Positions 1-5,486 of a stretch of DNA of 5,894 nucleotides are shown piece after piece. A program made the translations under genes and the position numbers. The DNA is taken from NCBI GenBank assembly GCA_020441605.1, contig JAGRLX010000376.1, positions 1-5,894 on the forward strand, given 5' to 3'. Numbering within the stretch: the stretch's first letter is position 1; each line of letters opens with the position of its first letter. The notes beneath the pieces are model-generated. The model was not told where the DNA came from. It saw only the letters and a list, made by a program, of their open reading frames with translations, and searched no databases. The DNA is from Alphaproteobacteria bacterium (GTDB lineage: Bacteria; Pseudomonadota; Alphaproteobacteria; Rhizobiales; Aestuariivirgaceae).

Positions 1-1
1 A

Positions 2-169
2 GGGAAGTCGGGTCTCAGGTCAACCCTGAACAAGGCTGGCGCCAAGTTGCAGTTCGGGCCAATCTCCCGTCATTGCGAATGGTATGGCGATCTGCAGGCT
101 GGAGTTAACATCGATGTGGCCGAGTATGATCTCGAGCGTCGCGTGCTGGCCCGAAGCCTAGGTCACTGA
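2..169 (+). CDS. 3' end of an unrecognised protein, truncated by the window's left edge
   Basis: An open frame runs from the first bases of the window to a TGA at 167-169, giving a C-terminal piece of 55 residues that ends in ERRVLARSLGH. It contains a run of plausible protein sequence around CEWYGDLQAGVNIDVAEYD. About two thirds of its codons end in G or C, lower than in the hydrolase genes downstream. A second frame (starting at base 1) is also open to about position 118, so the coding assignment rests only on length and composition. I do not recognise the family; it could equally be a remnant of an inactivated gene. No start codon lies inside the window. Confidence 0.4.
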   Translation, partial: GKSGLRSTLNKAGAKLQFGPISRHCEWYGDLQAGVNIDVAEYDLERRVLARSLGH

Positions 170-546
170 AATGCACATTTCTCAGTCGGCGCCTTACCGG
201 TCGTGGTGCAAACCGCTCAATTGCCGCCCGATCAGGTTCTTCACATTCGACACATGCCACCGCCCGCCTCGCCGGGTGAGAATGCGGCGGCCATTGAGTT
301 CCGCCGCCACAGCCCTAGGCGTCGTGTGCCCTATCCAGGTGCTGAACTTCACTGATCGCCAGTATCGTGATATAGTCCATTTCTCGGATCAAGGGCGCAG
401 AGCGGCGCGAAAGAATCCGGAGCAACTGGTGCTGTTCTAGGGATGCTTCCTCGTTTCGTCCTACTCAAAACCCCCTCAAACCCCTGTGTTATCAGGGCTT
501 GAGCGAGTATCTACTGGAAAAACCGACAGGAGCGTTCAGTTTCCTA
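170..546. other. Gene-poor stretch with a GC-rich inverted repeat
   Basis: No convincing gene is seen in these 377 bases. An 89-codon frame (171-440, plus) exists, but its translation is rich in Arg, Pro and Cys, shows no domain I recognise, and has no clear ribosome binding site. The last third of that frame (about 340-440) looks slightly more protein-like and could be a fossil of an older gene. A perfect 7-bp inverted repeat, GCGGCGG at 284-290 and CCGCCGC at 301-307, encloses a 10-base loop. It has no T-run on either side, so it is not a classical terminator. A second hairpin near 475-503 is listed separately. Confidence 0.45.
475..503 (-). terminator. Possible terminator of the FixJ-like regulator gene
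   Basis: An interrupted hairpin lies about 44 bases past the stop codon of the minus-strand regulator gene. CTCAA (475-479) pairs with TTGAG (499-503), and CCCTG (482-486) pairs with CAGGG (493-497), around a six-base loop and a small internal bulge. Read on the minus strand, the stem is followed by GGGGGTTTTGAG, a poor U-tract. Position and orientation fit a terminator, but the weak T-run keeps this tentative. Confidence 0.35.
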
Positions 547-1188
547 CTAGCCCTCTCCAGCTTTCAACAGTTCCGCCATCCTCACAAGATCCGCGAGCGA
601 ACGAGCCGCCATCTTCTTCATGACCTTACCGCGGTGGATTTTTACAGTGATCTCGCTGAGGTCCAGTTCCCCCGCAATCTGCTTGTTCATCAACCCTGCA
701 GTTACATGCGCCATAACCTCGCTCTCACGAGGGGTCAGTGTTTCGTACCGCCGCCGGATGTCCTTCTTGGCGCCGTCAGCTTCGCGTCGCTCCCGGTCAT
801 TGCTCAGCGCGGCCGCGACCGCATCGAGCATGTCCTGATCGCGAAAGGGTTTCACCAGAAAGTCCTGAGCTCCCGATTTCATCGCCCGGACCGACATCGG
901 GATATCGCCATATCCAGTCATGAAGATCAAAGGCAGGTTGATCCCGCGCGAGAGGAGGGATTTCTGAATGTCGAGGCCACTGGCCCCTGGCAACCGGACA
1001 TCCAGCACGAGACCGCAGGGGCCATCGGGCAATTCCGCGGCTTCCAACGCGGTCGCGGAGTCATACAATTTGGTCTGTAGCCCGACAGATCGGAACAGCC
1101 GCTCAAGCGCGTCGCGCATACCCTGATCATCTTCGACGATCAGCACCACTCCATCCGTAGCACTCTCGTCAGGCACACCCCGCTGCAT
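547..1188 (-). CDS. FixJ/NodW-family two-component response regulator (receiver + LuxR-type HTH)
   Basis: This cytoplasmic response regulator of 213 residues is the usual length for the FixJ/NarL class. The receiver domain covers about residues 13-128. It has the acidic pair D20/D21 in VLIVEDD, the phosphoacceptor D63 in LVLDVRLPG, T91 in FMTGYGD and K113 in FLVKPF, so all catalytic positions are intact. A short linker (about 129-147) leads to a LuxR/GerE helix-turn-helix (about 149-210) with LTPRESEVM, NKQIAGEL and the recognition-helix stretch SEITVKIHRGKVMKKM, typical of FixJ. Phosphorylation by a partner kinase should promote dimerisation and transcription activation. The likely partner is the kinase at 4032-5468, although the genes are about 2.8 kb apart and in opposite orientation. 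The gene diverges from the hydrolase operon, a common arrangement for a local activator. The start is not well fixed: the best Shine-Dalgarno-like AAGGAG (1211-1206) is 17 bases from this ATG, but no in-frame start lies closer to it. Family is very likely; target genes are inferred. Confidence 0.95.
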   Translation of the reverse strand: MQRGVPDESATDGVVLIVEDDQGMRDALERLFRSVGLQTKLYDSATALEAAELPDGPCGLVLDVRLPGASGLDIQKSLLSRGINLPLIFMTGYGDIPMSVRAMKSGAQDFLVKPFRDQDMLDAVAAALSNDRERREADGAKKDIRRRYETLTPRESEVMAHVTAGLMNKQIAGELDLSEITVKIHRGKVMKKMAARSLADLVRMAELLKAGEG

Positions 1189-1198
1189 GGTCGCTGAA

Positions 1199-1252
1199 CA
1201 TCCCGCTCCTTCTGGTCCTAGCCTATTACACCAAGATGAATTTCTTCAATTC
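1199..1252 (-). promoter_or_regulatory. Leader of the regulator gene: Shine-Dalgarno, overlapping mini-ORF and small palindrome
   Basis: Upstream of the regulator start, the minus strand shows AAGGAG (1211-1206) four bases before an out-of-frame ATG (1201-1199). That ATG opens a 10-codon frame, MFSDHAAGCA, which stops at 1171-1169, inside the regulator gene. Further upstream is an odd palindrome, GAATT-TCTTC-AATTC (1238-1252, plus-strand reading), that could be a regulator site. A poor -35/-10 pair (TTGAAG at 1249-1244 and TAATAG at 1228-1223, 15-base spacer) is the best promoter I can see. All of this is suggestive only. Confidence 0.25.
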
Positions 1253-1255
1253 CGA

Positions 1256-1499
1256 TTGCAAGGCTATGCCTATTGCTCGGGCAGCCACGCGCCGCAGATG
1301 ATCATGGTGGCCCCGCCGAAACTGCACGACGCCCTGGCCTGGCGCGCGGCTGGAAAAGGGCTTCCAGCCGGTGCTGGGCAATGCTCTGCGCGGCACCGGC
1401 GCGATGCCGGCGCGCGGCGGATGCGGCGAGTGCTCGGCTGCCGGGACCGAGGCAGCGCTTCGCTACATGGCCGCGCCTGCATTCGACGACGCTCCGTAA
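1256..1499 (+). pseudogene. Degraded cytochrome c5-like gene (heme motif lost, frameshifted)
   Basis: Two consecutive plus-strand frames together spell the core of a small c5-type cytochrome c. The first frame (about 1256-1342) gives GYAYCSGSHAPQM followed by APPKLHDALAW. This matches the family pattern of a CxxCH heme site followed by GAPKLxDxxAW, except that the second heme cysteine is Ser (AGC, 1283-1285). The reading then continues one frame over (about 1347-1499) with RLEKGFQPVLGNALRGTG, then AMPARGGCGECS, then EAALRYM and a TAA. This carries the axial Met in AMPxxGG (ATG, 1404-1406) and the C5-type CGxCS cysteine pair. The junction near TGGCGCGCGG looks like the loss of two bases from a sequence that once read W-x-x-R-L-E. 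No signal peptide or start is readable upstream. In intact relatives the protein is a periplasmic electron carrier; this copy cannot attach heme normally. Resemblance is from memory of the family; no search was run. Confidence 0.72.
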
Positions 1500-1535
1500 G
1501 GCTTCGTCATACCATCGTATCCTGACTTCACGCTT

Positions 1536-1565
1536 TTGTCCGAGCAGCTTTGTCGCCCGTATGAT
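1536..1565 (+). promoter_or_regulatory. Candidate sigma-70-type promoter for the hydrolase operon
   Basis: TTGTCC (1536-1541) and TATGAT (1560-1565) are separated by 18 bases and match 4/6 and 5/6 of the sigma-70 consensus. Transcription would begin near 1572, leaving a leader of about 140 bases before the first hydrolase. The stretch 1500-1714 contains no other gene that I can support. No FixJ-box-like dyad is obvious just upstream. Assigned by eye only. Confidence 0.4.
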
Positions 1566-1714
1566 TCCAAGGGCATGGCCCGTCCGGCAACACTTCCTTC
1601 ATGCCCGACCGTTCCCAAACCGGGCCGCCAAGGATCACCGACCGGCACTCCCCAAAGGCGCAGCGTGCGAGGCAGGGGCCGTTGCCGGCCCTCAGCGGAA
1701 AGGAAAATCCGAAA

Positions 1715-2731
1715 ATGCGCAGAATGAAGTTTGCCCGGCTGGCCGCGGCCGCCGTGACGGCCCTTGTCGCCGCGACAGCCTTCGCAGCGGCTGAAGTCCA
1801 AACCGGTCGCTATGACGGGATCGACGTGTCCGACGCCACCCTGGTTGCCGAACTGGACGGGTTCTCCGAGGGGTTTGCCGCGGTCAACGGCATCCGTCTG
1901 CACTATGTCGAGGGCGGCAAGGGGCCGGCAGTGATACTGCTGCCCGGCTGGCCCGAAACCTGGTGGGCCTATCACAAGATCATGCCGGAGCTGGCCAGGG
2001 ACTATCATGTGATCGCCGTGGATATCCGCGGCATGGGCGCCTCGGACAAGCCCGAGGGCGGCTATGAAAAGGCCAACATGGCCCAGGACATCTACGAGCT
2101 GATCACCGGCCTCGGCTATGACAAGGCGCATGTCGTCGGCCACGATATCGGCTCGCAGGTCACCTATGCCTTTGCCGCCACCCACCCCGAGGCGACCGCT
2201 TCGGCCACATTTCTCGATGTGCCGGGAATGGATGACGCGGTGCTCGGGCTGAAGCTTCTGCCCGCGCCCGGCGGCATGACTGCCAAGGCCAGCCCCGAGA
2301 GCTTTTTCCTGTGGTGGTTCGCCTTCAACCAGGTTCGGGGCCTGCCCGAAGATCTGATCGCCGGACGCGCGGATATCTACGAAGACTGGTTCTTCAACTA
2401 CCTGATGATCGACCAGGCCGCGATGAGCGAACGTGACCGCGCGGTCTATGCCAATGCCTACAACAGCCGCGATGCGATCCGCGGCGGCAATGGCTGGTAT
2501 CAAGCCTTCCCGCAGGACATCGTCGACAGTCGCAGCTACGGGCCGATGACCATGCCGACCCTCGGAATCGGTGGGTTCGGTTACTACTGGCTCGCCAATT
2601 TTCTCAACAGCCACGCTACCAATGCGCAGGTCGAGCGGCTGGAGGGCATCGGCCACTACACCATGGAAGAAGCCCCCGAGGAGGTGACACGCTACCTGCT
2701 CGAATTCCTCGATGCGGCCGAAAACAGCTGA
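1715..2731 (+). CDS. Sec-exported alpha/beta hydrolase, Cif-like epoxide hydrolase family
   Basis: This 338-residue protein probably opens epoxides (or cleaves a related halide/ester) outside the cytoplasm. Residues 1-26 form a Sec signal: MRRMKFARL, then an Ala/Val-rich core, with cleavage near AFA-AAE. The mature part is an alpha/beta-hydrolase fold. It has the oxyanion segment LPGWPETWW (76-84), where Pro77 replaces the usual His of HGxP. The nucleophile elbow is GHDIGSQ, with Asp144 rather than Ser, the mark of epoxide hydrolases and dehalogenases. Asp168 in FLDVPGMD sits where the secreted epoxide hydrolase Cif keeps its acid, and His314 in GIGHYTMEE is the base. The cap region includes PEDLIAG and GGNGWYQAF, whose Tyr262 is a plausible ring-opening Tyr. 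Start choice: AAAGGA (1699-1704) lies 10 bases before this ATG. An ATG at 1724 is 19 bases away, and a longer frame from 1601 would bury the signal behind 38 low-complexity residues. It leads a probable operon with the hydrolase at 2863. Fold and export are secure; exact substrate is not. Confidence 0.9.
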   Translation: MRRMKFARLAAAAVTALVAATAFAAAEVQTGRYDGIDVSDATLVAELDGFSEGFAAVNGIRLHYVEGGKGPAVILLPGWPETWWAYHKIMPELARDYHVIAVDIRGMGASDKPEGGYEKANMAQDIYELITGLGYDKAHVVGHDIGSQVTYAFAATHPEATASATFLDVPGMDDAVLGLKLLPAPGGMTAKASPESFFLWWFAFNQVRGLPEDLIAGRADIYEDWFFNYLMIDQAAMSERDRAVYANAYNSRDAIRGGNGWYQAFPQDIVDSRSYGPMTMPTLGIGGFGYYWLANFLNSHATNAQVERLEGIGHYTMEEAPEEVTRYLLEFLDAAENS

Positions 2732-2751
2732 CCGCCTCAAGCGTTTCCACC

Positions 2752-2773
2752 GGGTGGCCCTGCCAGGCCGCCC
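2752..2773 (+). repeat. Hairpin between the two hydrolase genes
   Basis: GGGTGGCC (2752-2759) pairs with GGCCGCCC (2766-2773), eight pairs including one G-T wobble, around the loop CTGCCA. It lies 20 bases after the first hydrolase's stop and is followed by ATCCTTCCCC, which is not a U-tract. It may therefore stabilise the 3' end of the upstream message or attenuate readthrough, rather than fully terminate transcription. Confidence 0.35.
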
Positions 2774-2809
2774 ATCCTTCCCCACAGCCCGAGAAAAGGA
2801 CTTCTTCCT

Positions 2810-2866
2810 ATGGCCAAGCCCCCTCTGCCCACCGCAATGCGGGCGCATTTCAGGGCCGTCGCATGA
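2810..2866 (+). CDS. 18-codon ORF overlapping the start of the second hydrolase (possible coupling peptide)
   Basis: An ATG at 2810 follows a good Shine-Dalgarno sequence (GAGAAAAGGA, 2791-2800, nine bases of spacing) and opens MAKPPLPTAMRAHFRAVA. Its TGA (2864-2866) overlaps the ATG of the next gene as ATGA. The second hydrolase's own long start has almost no ribosome binding site, only CAGGG about nine bases upstream. Ribosomes finishing this mini-ORF could therefore re-initiate on the hydrolase, the classical translational-coupling arrangement. The peptide shows no recognisable domain, and with two Arg, one Lys and one His it is basic. It may be a leader with no function of its own, or the front end of a lost gene. 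Too short for coding statistics to help. Confidence 0.4.
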   Translation: MAKPPLPTAMRAHFRAVA

Positions 2867-3819
2867 GCCGGCCGCCGCTTCATCCCACCCGCCGGACCGT
2901 TCTGGAAACAGGCGCCGCGACGCTTCTGCTCGCCGCCACCCCCAGTTTCGCTTCACCCATCCAACCCAAAGGAACTCAAGACATGGCTACGACAACCACC
3001 AAGGACGGAGTTGATATCTTCTACAAGGACTGGGGCCCGAAAGAGGCCCAGCCGATCGTATTCCACCATGGCTGGCCGCTCAGCTCCGACGAATGGGATG
3101 CGCAGATCCTGTTCTTCCTGTCCCACGGCTATCGCGTGGTGGCCCATGACCGGCGCGGCCACGGACGCTCGTCGCAGGTCGATCACGGGCATGACATGGA
3201 CCACTATGCTGCGGATGCCTTCGCCGTGGCCGAGGCGCTGGACCTGAAGGGGGCCGTCCATATCGGCCACTCGACCGGCGGCGGCGAGGTGGCGCGCTAT
3301 GTCGCGCGTCATGGCGAGCCCGCCGGCCGGGTTGCCAAGGCGGTGCTTGTTGCGGCTGTGCCGCCGCTGATGATGAAGACCGAAAGCAACCCGGACGGGC
3401 TGCCCAAGGAGGTGTTCGACGGGTTCCGCAAGGCGCTGGCGACCAGCCGCGCGCAGTTCTTCCGGGACGTGCCCGCCGGTCCCTTCTATGGCTTCAACCG
3501 CGAGGAGGCCGAGGTGCAGGAAGGGGTGATCCAGAACTGGTGGCGGCAGGGCATGATGGGTAGCGCCAAGGCGCATTTCGACGGCATCAAGGCCTTTTCC
3601 GAAACCGACCAGACCGAGGATCTGAAAGCGATTTCGGTTCCGACCCTGGTTCTGCACGGCGAGGACGACCAGATCGTTCCCATCGACAACTCGGCCAGGA
3701 AGGCCGTGCAGCTTCTGGCGAATGGCAGCCTGAAAACCTATCCCGGGTTCTCGCACGGGATGCTGACGGTGAATGCCGACGTGCTGAACGCCGATCTGCT
3801 GGCCTTCATCAAGGCGTGA
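2863..3819 (+). CDS. Alpha/beta hydrolase of the non-heme haloperoxidase family with a Tat-like signal
   Basis: This 318-residue protein belongs to the cofactor-free haloperoxidase/perhydrolase group of alpha/beta hydrolases. These are serine esterases that can also form peracids from carboxylic acids and hydrogen peroxide. The core shows FHHGWPLSSDEWDAQ (67-81), HDRRGHGRSSQ (95-105), nucleophile Ser137 in GHSTGGGEVARY, acid Asp269 in LHGEDDQIVP and base His298 in GFSHGM, so the triad is complete. Residues 1-30 add HPTRRTVLE, a hydrophobic stretch and TPSFA, resembling a twin-arginine signal with cleavage after Ala30. An internal ATG (Met41, base 2983) has a far better ribosome site and gives a 278-residue protein, the normal length for cytosolic relatives. 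Both products may exist. The long start is kept because the signal-like region is well formed and overlaps the upstream mini-ORF as ATGA. It is probably co-transcribed with the Cif-like hydrolase, 131 bases upstream. Family is very sure; location and natural substrate are inferred. Confidence 0.93.
   Translation: MSRPPLHPTRRTVLETGAATLLLAATPSFASPIQPKGTQDMATTTTKDGVDIFYKDWGPKEAQPIVFHHGWPLSSDEWDAQILFFLSHGYRVVAHDRRGHGRSSQVDHGHDMDHYAADAFAVAEALDLKGAVHIGHSTGGGEVARYVARHGEPAGRVAKAVLVAAVPPLMMKTESNPDGLPKEVFDGFRKALATSRAQFFRDVPAGPFYGFNREEAEVQEGVIQNWWRQGMMGSAKAHFDGIKAFSETDQTEDLKAISVPTLVLHGEDDQIVPIDNSARKAVQLLANGSLKTYPGFSHGMLTVNADVLNADLLAFIKA
2968..2985 (+). promoter_or_regulatory. Strong internal ribosome binding site and alternative start of the second hydrolase
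   Basis: AAAGGA (2968-2973) stands nine bases ahead of the in-frame ATG at 2983, inside the coding region just after the signal-like segment. The protein from this ATG begins MATTTTKDGVDIFYKDWG, which resembles the normal N-terminus of cytosolic haloperoxidase-family members. The site is thus either a live second start or a fossil of the gene's original start before a signal was added. Confidence 0.55.
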
Positions 3820-3825
3820 GCCGGC

Positions 3826-3841
3826 GCCGGGACCACCCGGC
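3826..3841 (+). terminator. Hairpin after the second hydrolase, possible weak terminator
   Basis: GCCGGG (3826-3831) pairs perfectly with CCCGGC (3836-3841) around the loop ACCA, seven bases past the hydrolase stop. The following sequence ACAGATTTC holds only three T's in a row. This could end the hydrolase transcript partially, or be Rho-assisted. It separates the operon from the kinase gene, which has its own 212-base upstream region. Confidence 0.4.
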
Positions 3842-3892
3842 ACAGATTTCACCGCGAAGATCGCCGATCCTGGTTCCGTCCGGGGTCGGCTT

Positions 3893-4023
3893 TTGACTTT
3901 GTGCCCAATTGGCAATTGTGCTCATCTCCTGCGGGAGATCGCACAGACTTGGAGGGGAATTGGTATATCTCTGGAAAAAACCAGGTCCTATCCTGTGTGC
4001 GATTGGACTTGATTGAGAGAGGG
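3893..4023 (+). promoter_or_regulatory. Upstream region of the kinase gene: candidate promoter, inverted repeats and ribosome site
   Basis: This AT-richer stretch holds several signals. TTGACT (3893-3898) is a good -35, but the matching -10 (TTGTGC, 3916-3921) is poor. TGG-TATATC (3961-3969) is an extended -10 that would start transcription near 3976. ATCTCC (3924-3929) and GGAGAT (3934-3939) form a perfect 6-bp palindrome arm pair around TGCG. ATCGCACA (3938-3945) and TGTGCGAT (3996-4003) form an 8-bp inverted repeat that brackets the extended -10. CCAATTGG (3906-3913, as CCAATTGG) is a short perfect palindrome followed by CAATTG. GAGAGAGGG (4015-4023) is a good Shine-Dalgarno eight bases before the TTG start. 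Regulator identity is unknown. Confidence 0.35.
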
Positions 4024-4031
4024 TCCTGACA

Positions 4032-5468
4032 TTGTCCGGGAAGCCCGCAACAGCCCTTCTGGCCGTGCCGTTCCTTCTGCTCCTGCCGTGCATCGCTTGG
4101 ACGGGAGGCCTGAGCCCCCTGCCTTTCGCAGTGGCCCCTCTGCAGGTGATGGTCCTGGTCCTGGCCAAACCGAGGTTGCCGGACGGGGCGTTTCGGCTTC
4201 TGGCGGCCTCTGCGGTGATCTGCACCGCGATCGGCCTCGGAGCCACCATCTTGCGCGCCCCGGTAGAGGGTGCGTGGATCGCCGCTGCGGTTCTTGCCCT
4301 GGTGGCGGTGGCTTGCACCGCCGCCTATCTGGTCTGGCCCTGCGAAGAGGACGACCGCCAGCGCGAGTTGGACACGTTGATCAACACTGTGCCTGCCCTC
4401 CTCTGGACGGCCGATGGCGTGACCGGCGGCGTCGATTACATCAACCGCCCCTGGCACGAGCTGGGCTGGACGCTGGAGGACATCGGGGGCGACAAATGGG
4501 TGAACATGATGCACCCCGGGGATGTGGACCGGCTGGTGATCAGATGGCAACATTCGATGGAAACCGCAGAGCCTTACGAAGAAACCATGCGGGTGCGCCG
4601 CAAGTGGGGCGACTATCGCTGGACCGTCATTCGCGCAACTCCGACCCTGGACAAGAACGGGGTTCTACGGCGCTGGTATGGCGTTGCCACCGACATCGAC
4701 GATCTGAAGAGGGCGGAAGAACGGCTGGAAGTGATGCGCAGCGATCTGGCGCGCGTGTCCCGCGCGAACACGATGGGTCAGCTGACGGCATCCATTGCCC
4801 ACGAGATCAACCAGCCACTGGCCGCCTCGGTGACGAATGGGCAGGTCGCCCTGCGCTGGCTTGCCGCCGACGCGCCGGACATGACAGAGGTCGTCGAGGC
4901 AGTTCAGGAATCGGTTGCCAGCGCGAGGCGCGCAAGCGATGTGGTCGAGCGTTTGCGCGGCCTCTACGGAAAATCGGAATCCGTGGCGATGCCCGTCGAT
5001 CTCGGCATGGTCATCTCGGACACTGTCTCGCTGACCAGCGCGGCCGCACGGGCAGCGGGCGTTACTCTTGATGTGAAGGTGTCAGGGGACCTGGCGCCCG
5101 TTCTGGGCGATGCGATCCAGTTTCAGCAGGTCCTCATCAACCTGGTTCTGAACGGTGTCGACGCGATAAGGAACTCCGGCTCCGAGACGGGCAGCGTAAG
5201 TATCCGTGCCATCTCCGGTGCGAAAGACCTGGTGATGGAGGTAGAGGATACGGGCACCGGGATCCCGTCCGCGGACCTGGGCCACATCTTCGACGCCTTC
5301 TATTCGACCAAATCGTCGGGGCTCGGCATGGGGCTCGCGATCTCCCGCACCATCGTCGAGCGGTTGAACGGCACGATCACCGTTACCAATGGGCCGGACG
5401 GCGGGGCACTGTTCCGGGTTACGCTGCCTTTTGCCGAAGCGGGCGTCGCCGACCCGTCGGACCCTTAG
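4032..5468 (+). CDS. Membrane-bound PAS histidine kinase (NodV-like class)
   Basis: This 478-residue sensor kinase probably phosphorylates the FixJ-like regulator at 547-1188. The N-terminus has about four hydrophobic segments (near residues 7-24, 30-46, 55-74, 81-103) with only short loops, so it is a membrane anchor rather than a large periplasmic sensor. A PAS domain follows (about 111-228), with WTADG, MMHPGDVDRL, GDYRW and a PAC-like WYGVATDIDDLKRAEERL. The dimerisation/phosphotransfer helix carries His257 in SIAHEINQPLAA and continues NGQVALRWL, characteristic of the kinases paired with NodW/FixJ-type regulators. The ATPase domain has the N box (N370, N374 in INLVLNGVDAI), EDTGTGIP (405-412), the F box IFDAFYSTK and GLGMGLAIS, so it should be active. 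The TTG start is chosen because a GAGAGAGGG ribosome site sits eight bases upstream and later starts would delete the first membrane segments. It may use its own promoter. The stop is 20 bases from the convergent LysR gene's stop. Signal sensed is unknown. Confidence 0.94.
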   Translation: MSGKPATALLAVPFLLLLPCIAWTGGLSPLPFAVAPLQVMVLVLAKPRLPDGAFRLLAASAVICTAIGLGATILRAPVEGAWIAAAVLALVAVACTAAYLVWPCEEDDRQRELDTLINTVPALLWTADGVTGGVDYINRPWHELGWTLEDIGGDKWVNMMHPGDVDRLVIRWQHSMETAEPYEETMRVRRKWGDYRWTVIRATPTLDKNGVLRRWYGVATDIDDLKRAEERLEVMRSDLARVSRANTMGQLTASIAHEINQPLAASVTNGQVALRWLAADAPDMTEVVEAVQESVASARRASDVVERLRGLYGKSESVAMPVDLGMVISDTVSLTSAAARAAGVTLDVKVSGDLAPVLGDAIQFQQVLINLVLNGVDAIRNSGSETGSVSIRAISGAKDLVMEVEDTGTGIPSADLGHIFDAFYSTKSSGLGMGLAISRTIVERLNGTITVTNGPDGGALFRVTLPFAEAGVADPSDP

Positions 5469-5486
5469 GGCCAACGGACGGCCGGC

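Noticed and set aside
171..440. 89-codon plus-strand open frame as a small gene
   Set aside because: No clear ribosome site, Arg/Cys/Pro-rich product and no recognised domain. It is kept only as a remark under the gene-poor stretch.
475..503. Hairpin near the regulator's 3' end as a phage or island attachment site
   Set aside because: No tRNA gene, integrase or second copy of the sequence is present in the window.
499..1080. 193-codon plus-strand open frame opposite the FixJ-like regulator
   Set aside because: The minus strand encodes a full receiver plus HTH here; the plus-strand product has no recognisable feature.
1601..1714. Longer N-terminus for the first hydrolase from the ATG at 1601
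   Set aside because: It would place 38 Pro/Arg/Gln-rich residues before a well-formed signal peptide, and AAAGGA is correctly spaced for the ATG at 1715.
1463..2956. 497-codon minus-strand open frame across the first hydrolase
   Set aside because: It lies antisense to a clearly recognisable alpha/beta hydrolase, its translation is Arg/Gly/His-rich with no domain, and it exists because GC-rich coding leaves the opposite frame open.
2953..3915. 320-codon minus-strand open frame across the second hydrolase
   Set aside because: Antisense shadow of a gene with a complete catalytic triad; no domain and no ribosome site.
3849..4553. 234-codon minus-strand open frame over the kinase gene's start and upstream region
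   Set aside because: Composition is His/Gln/Gly-rich shadow sequence; the plus strand encodes the kinase's membrane and PAS regions.
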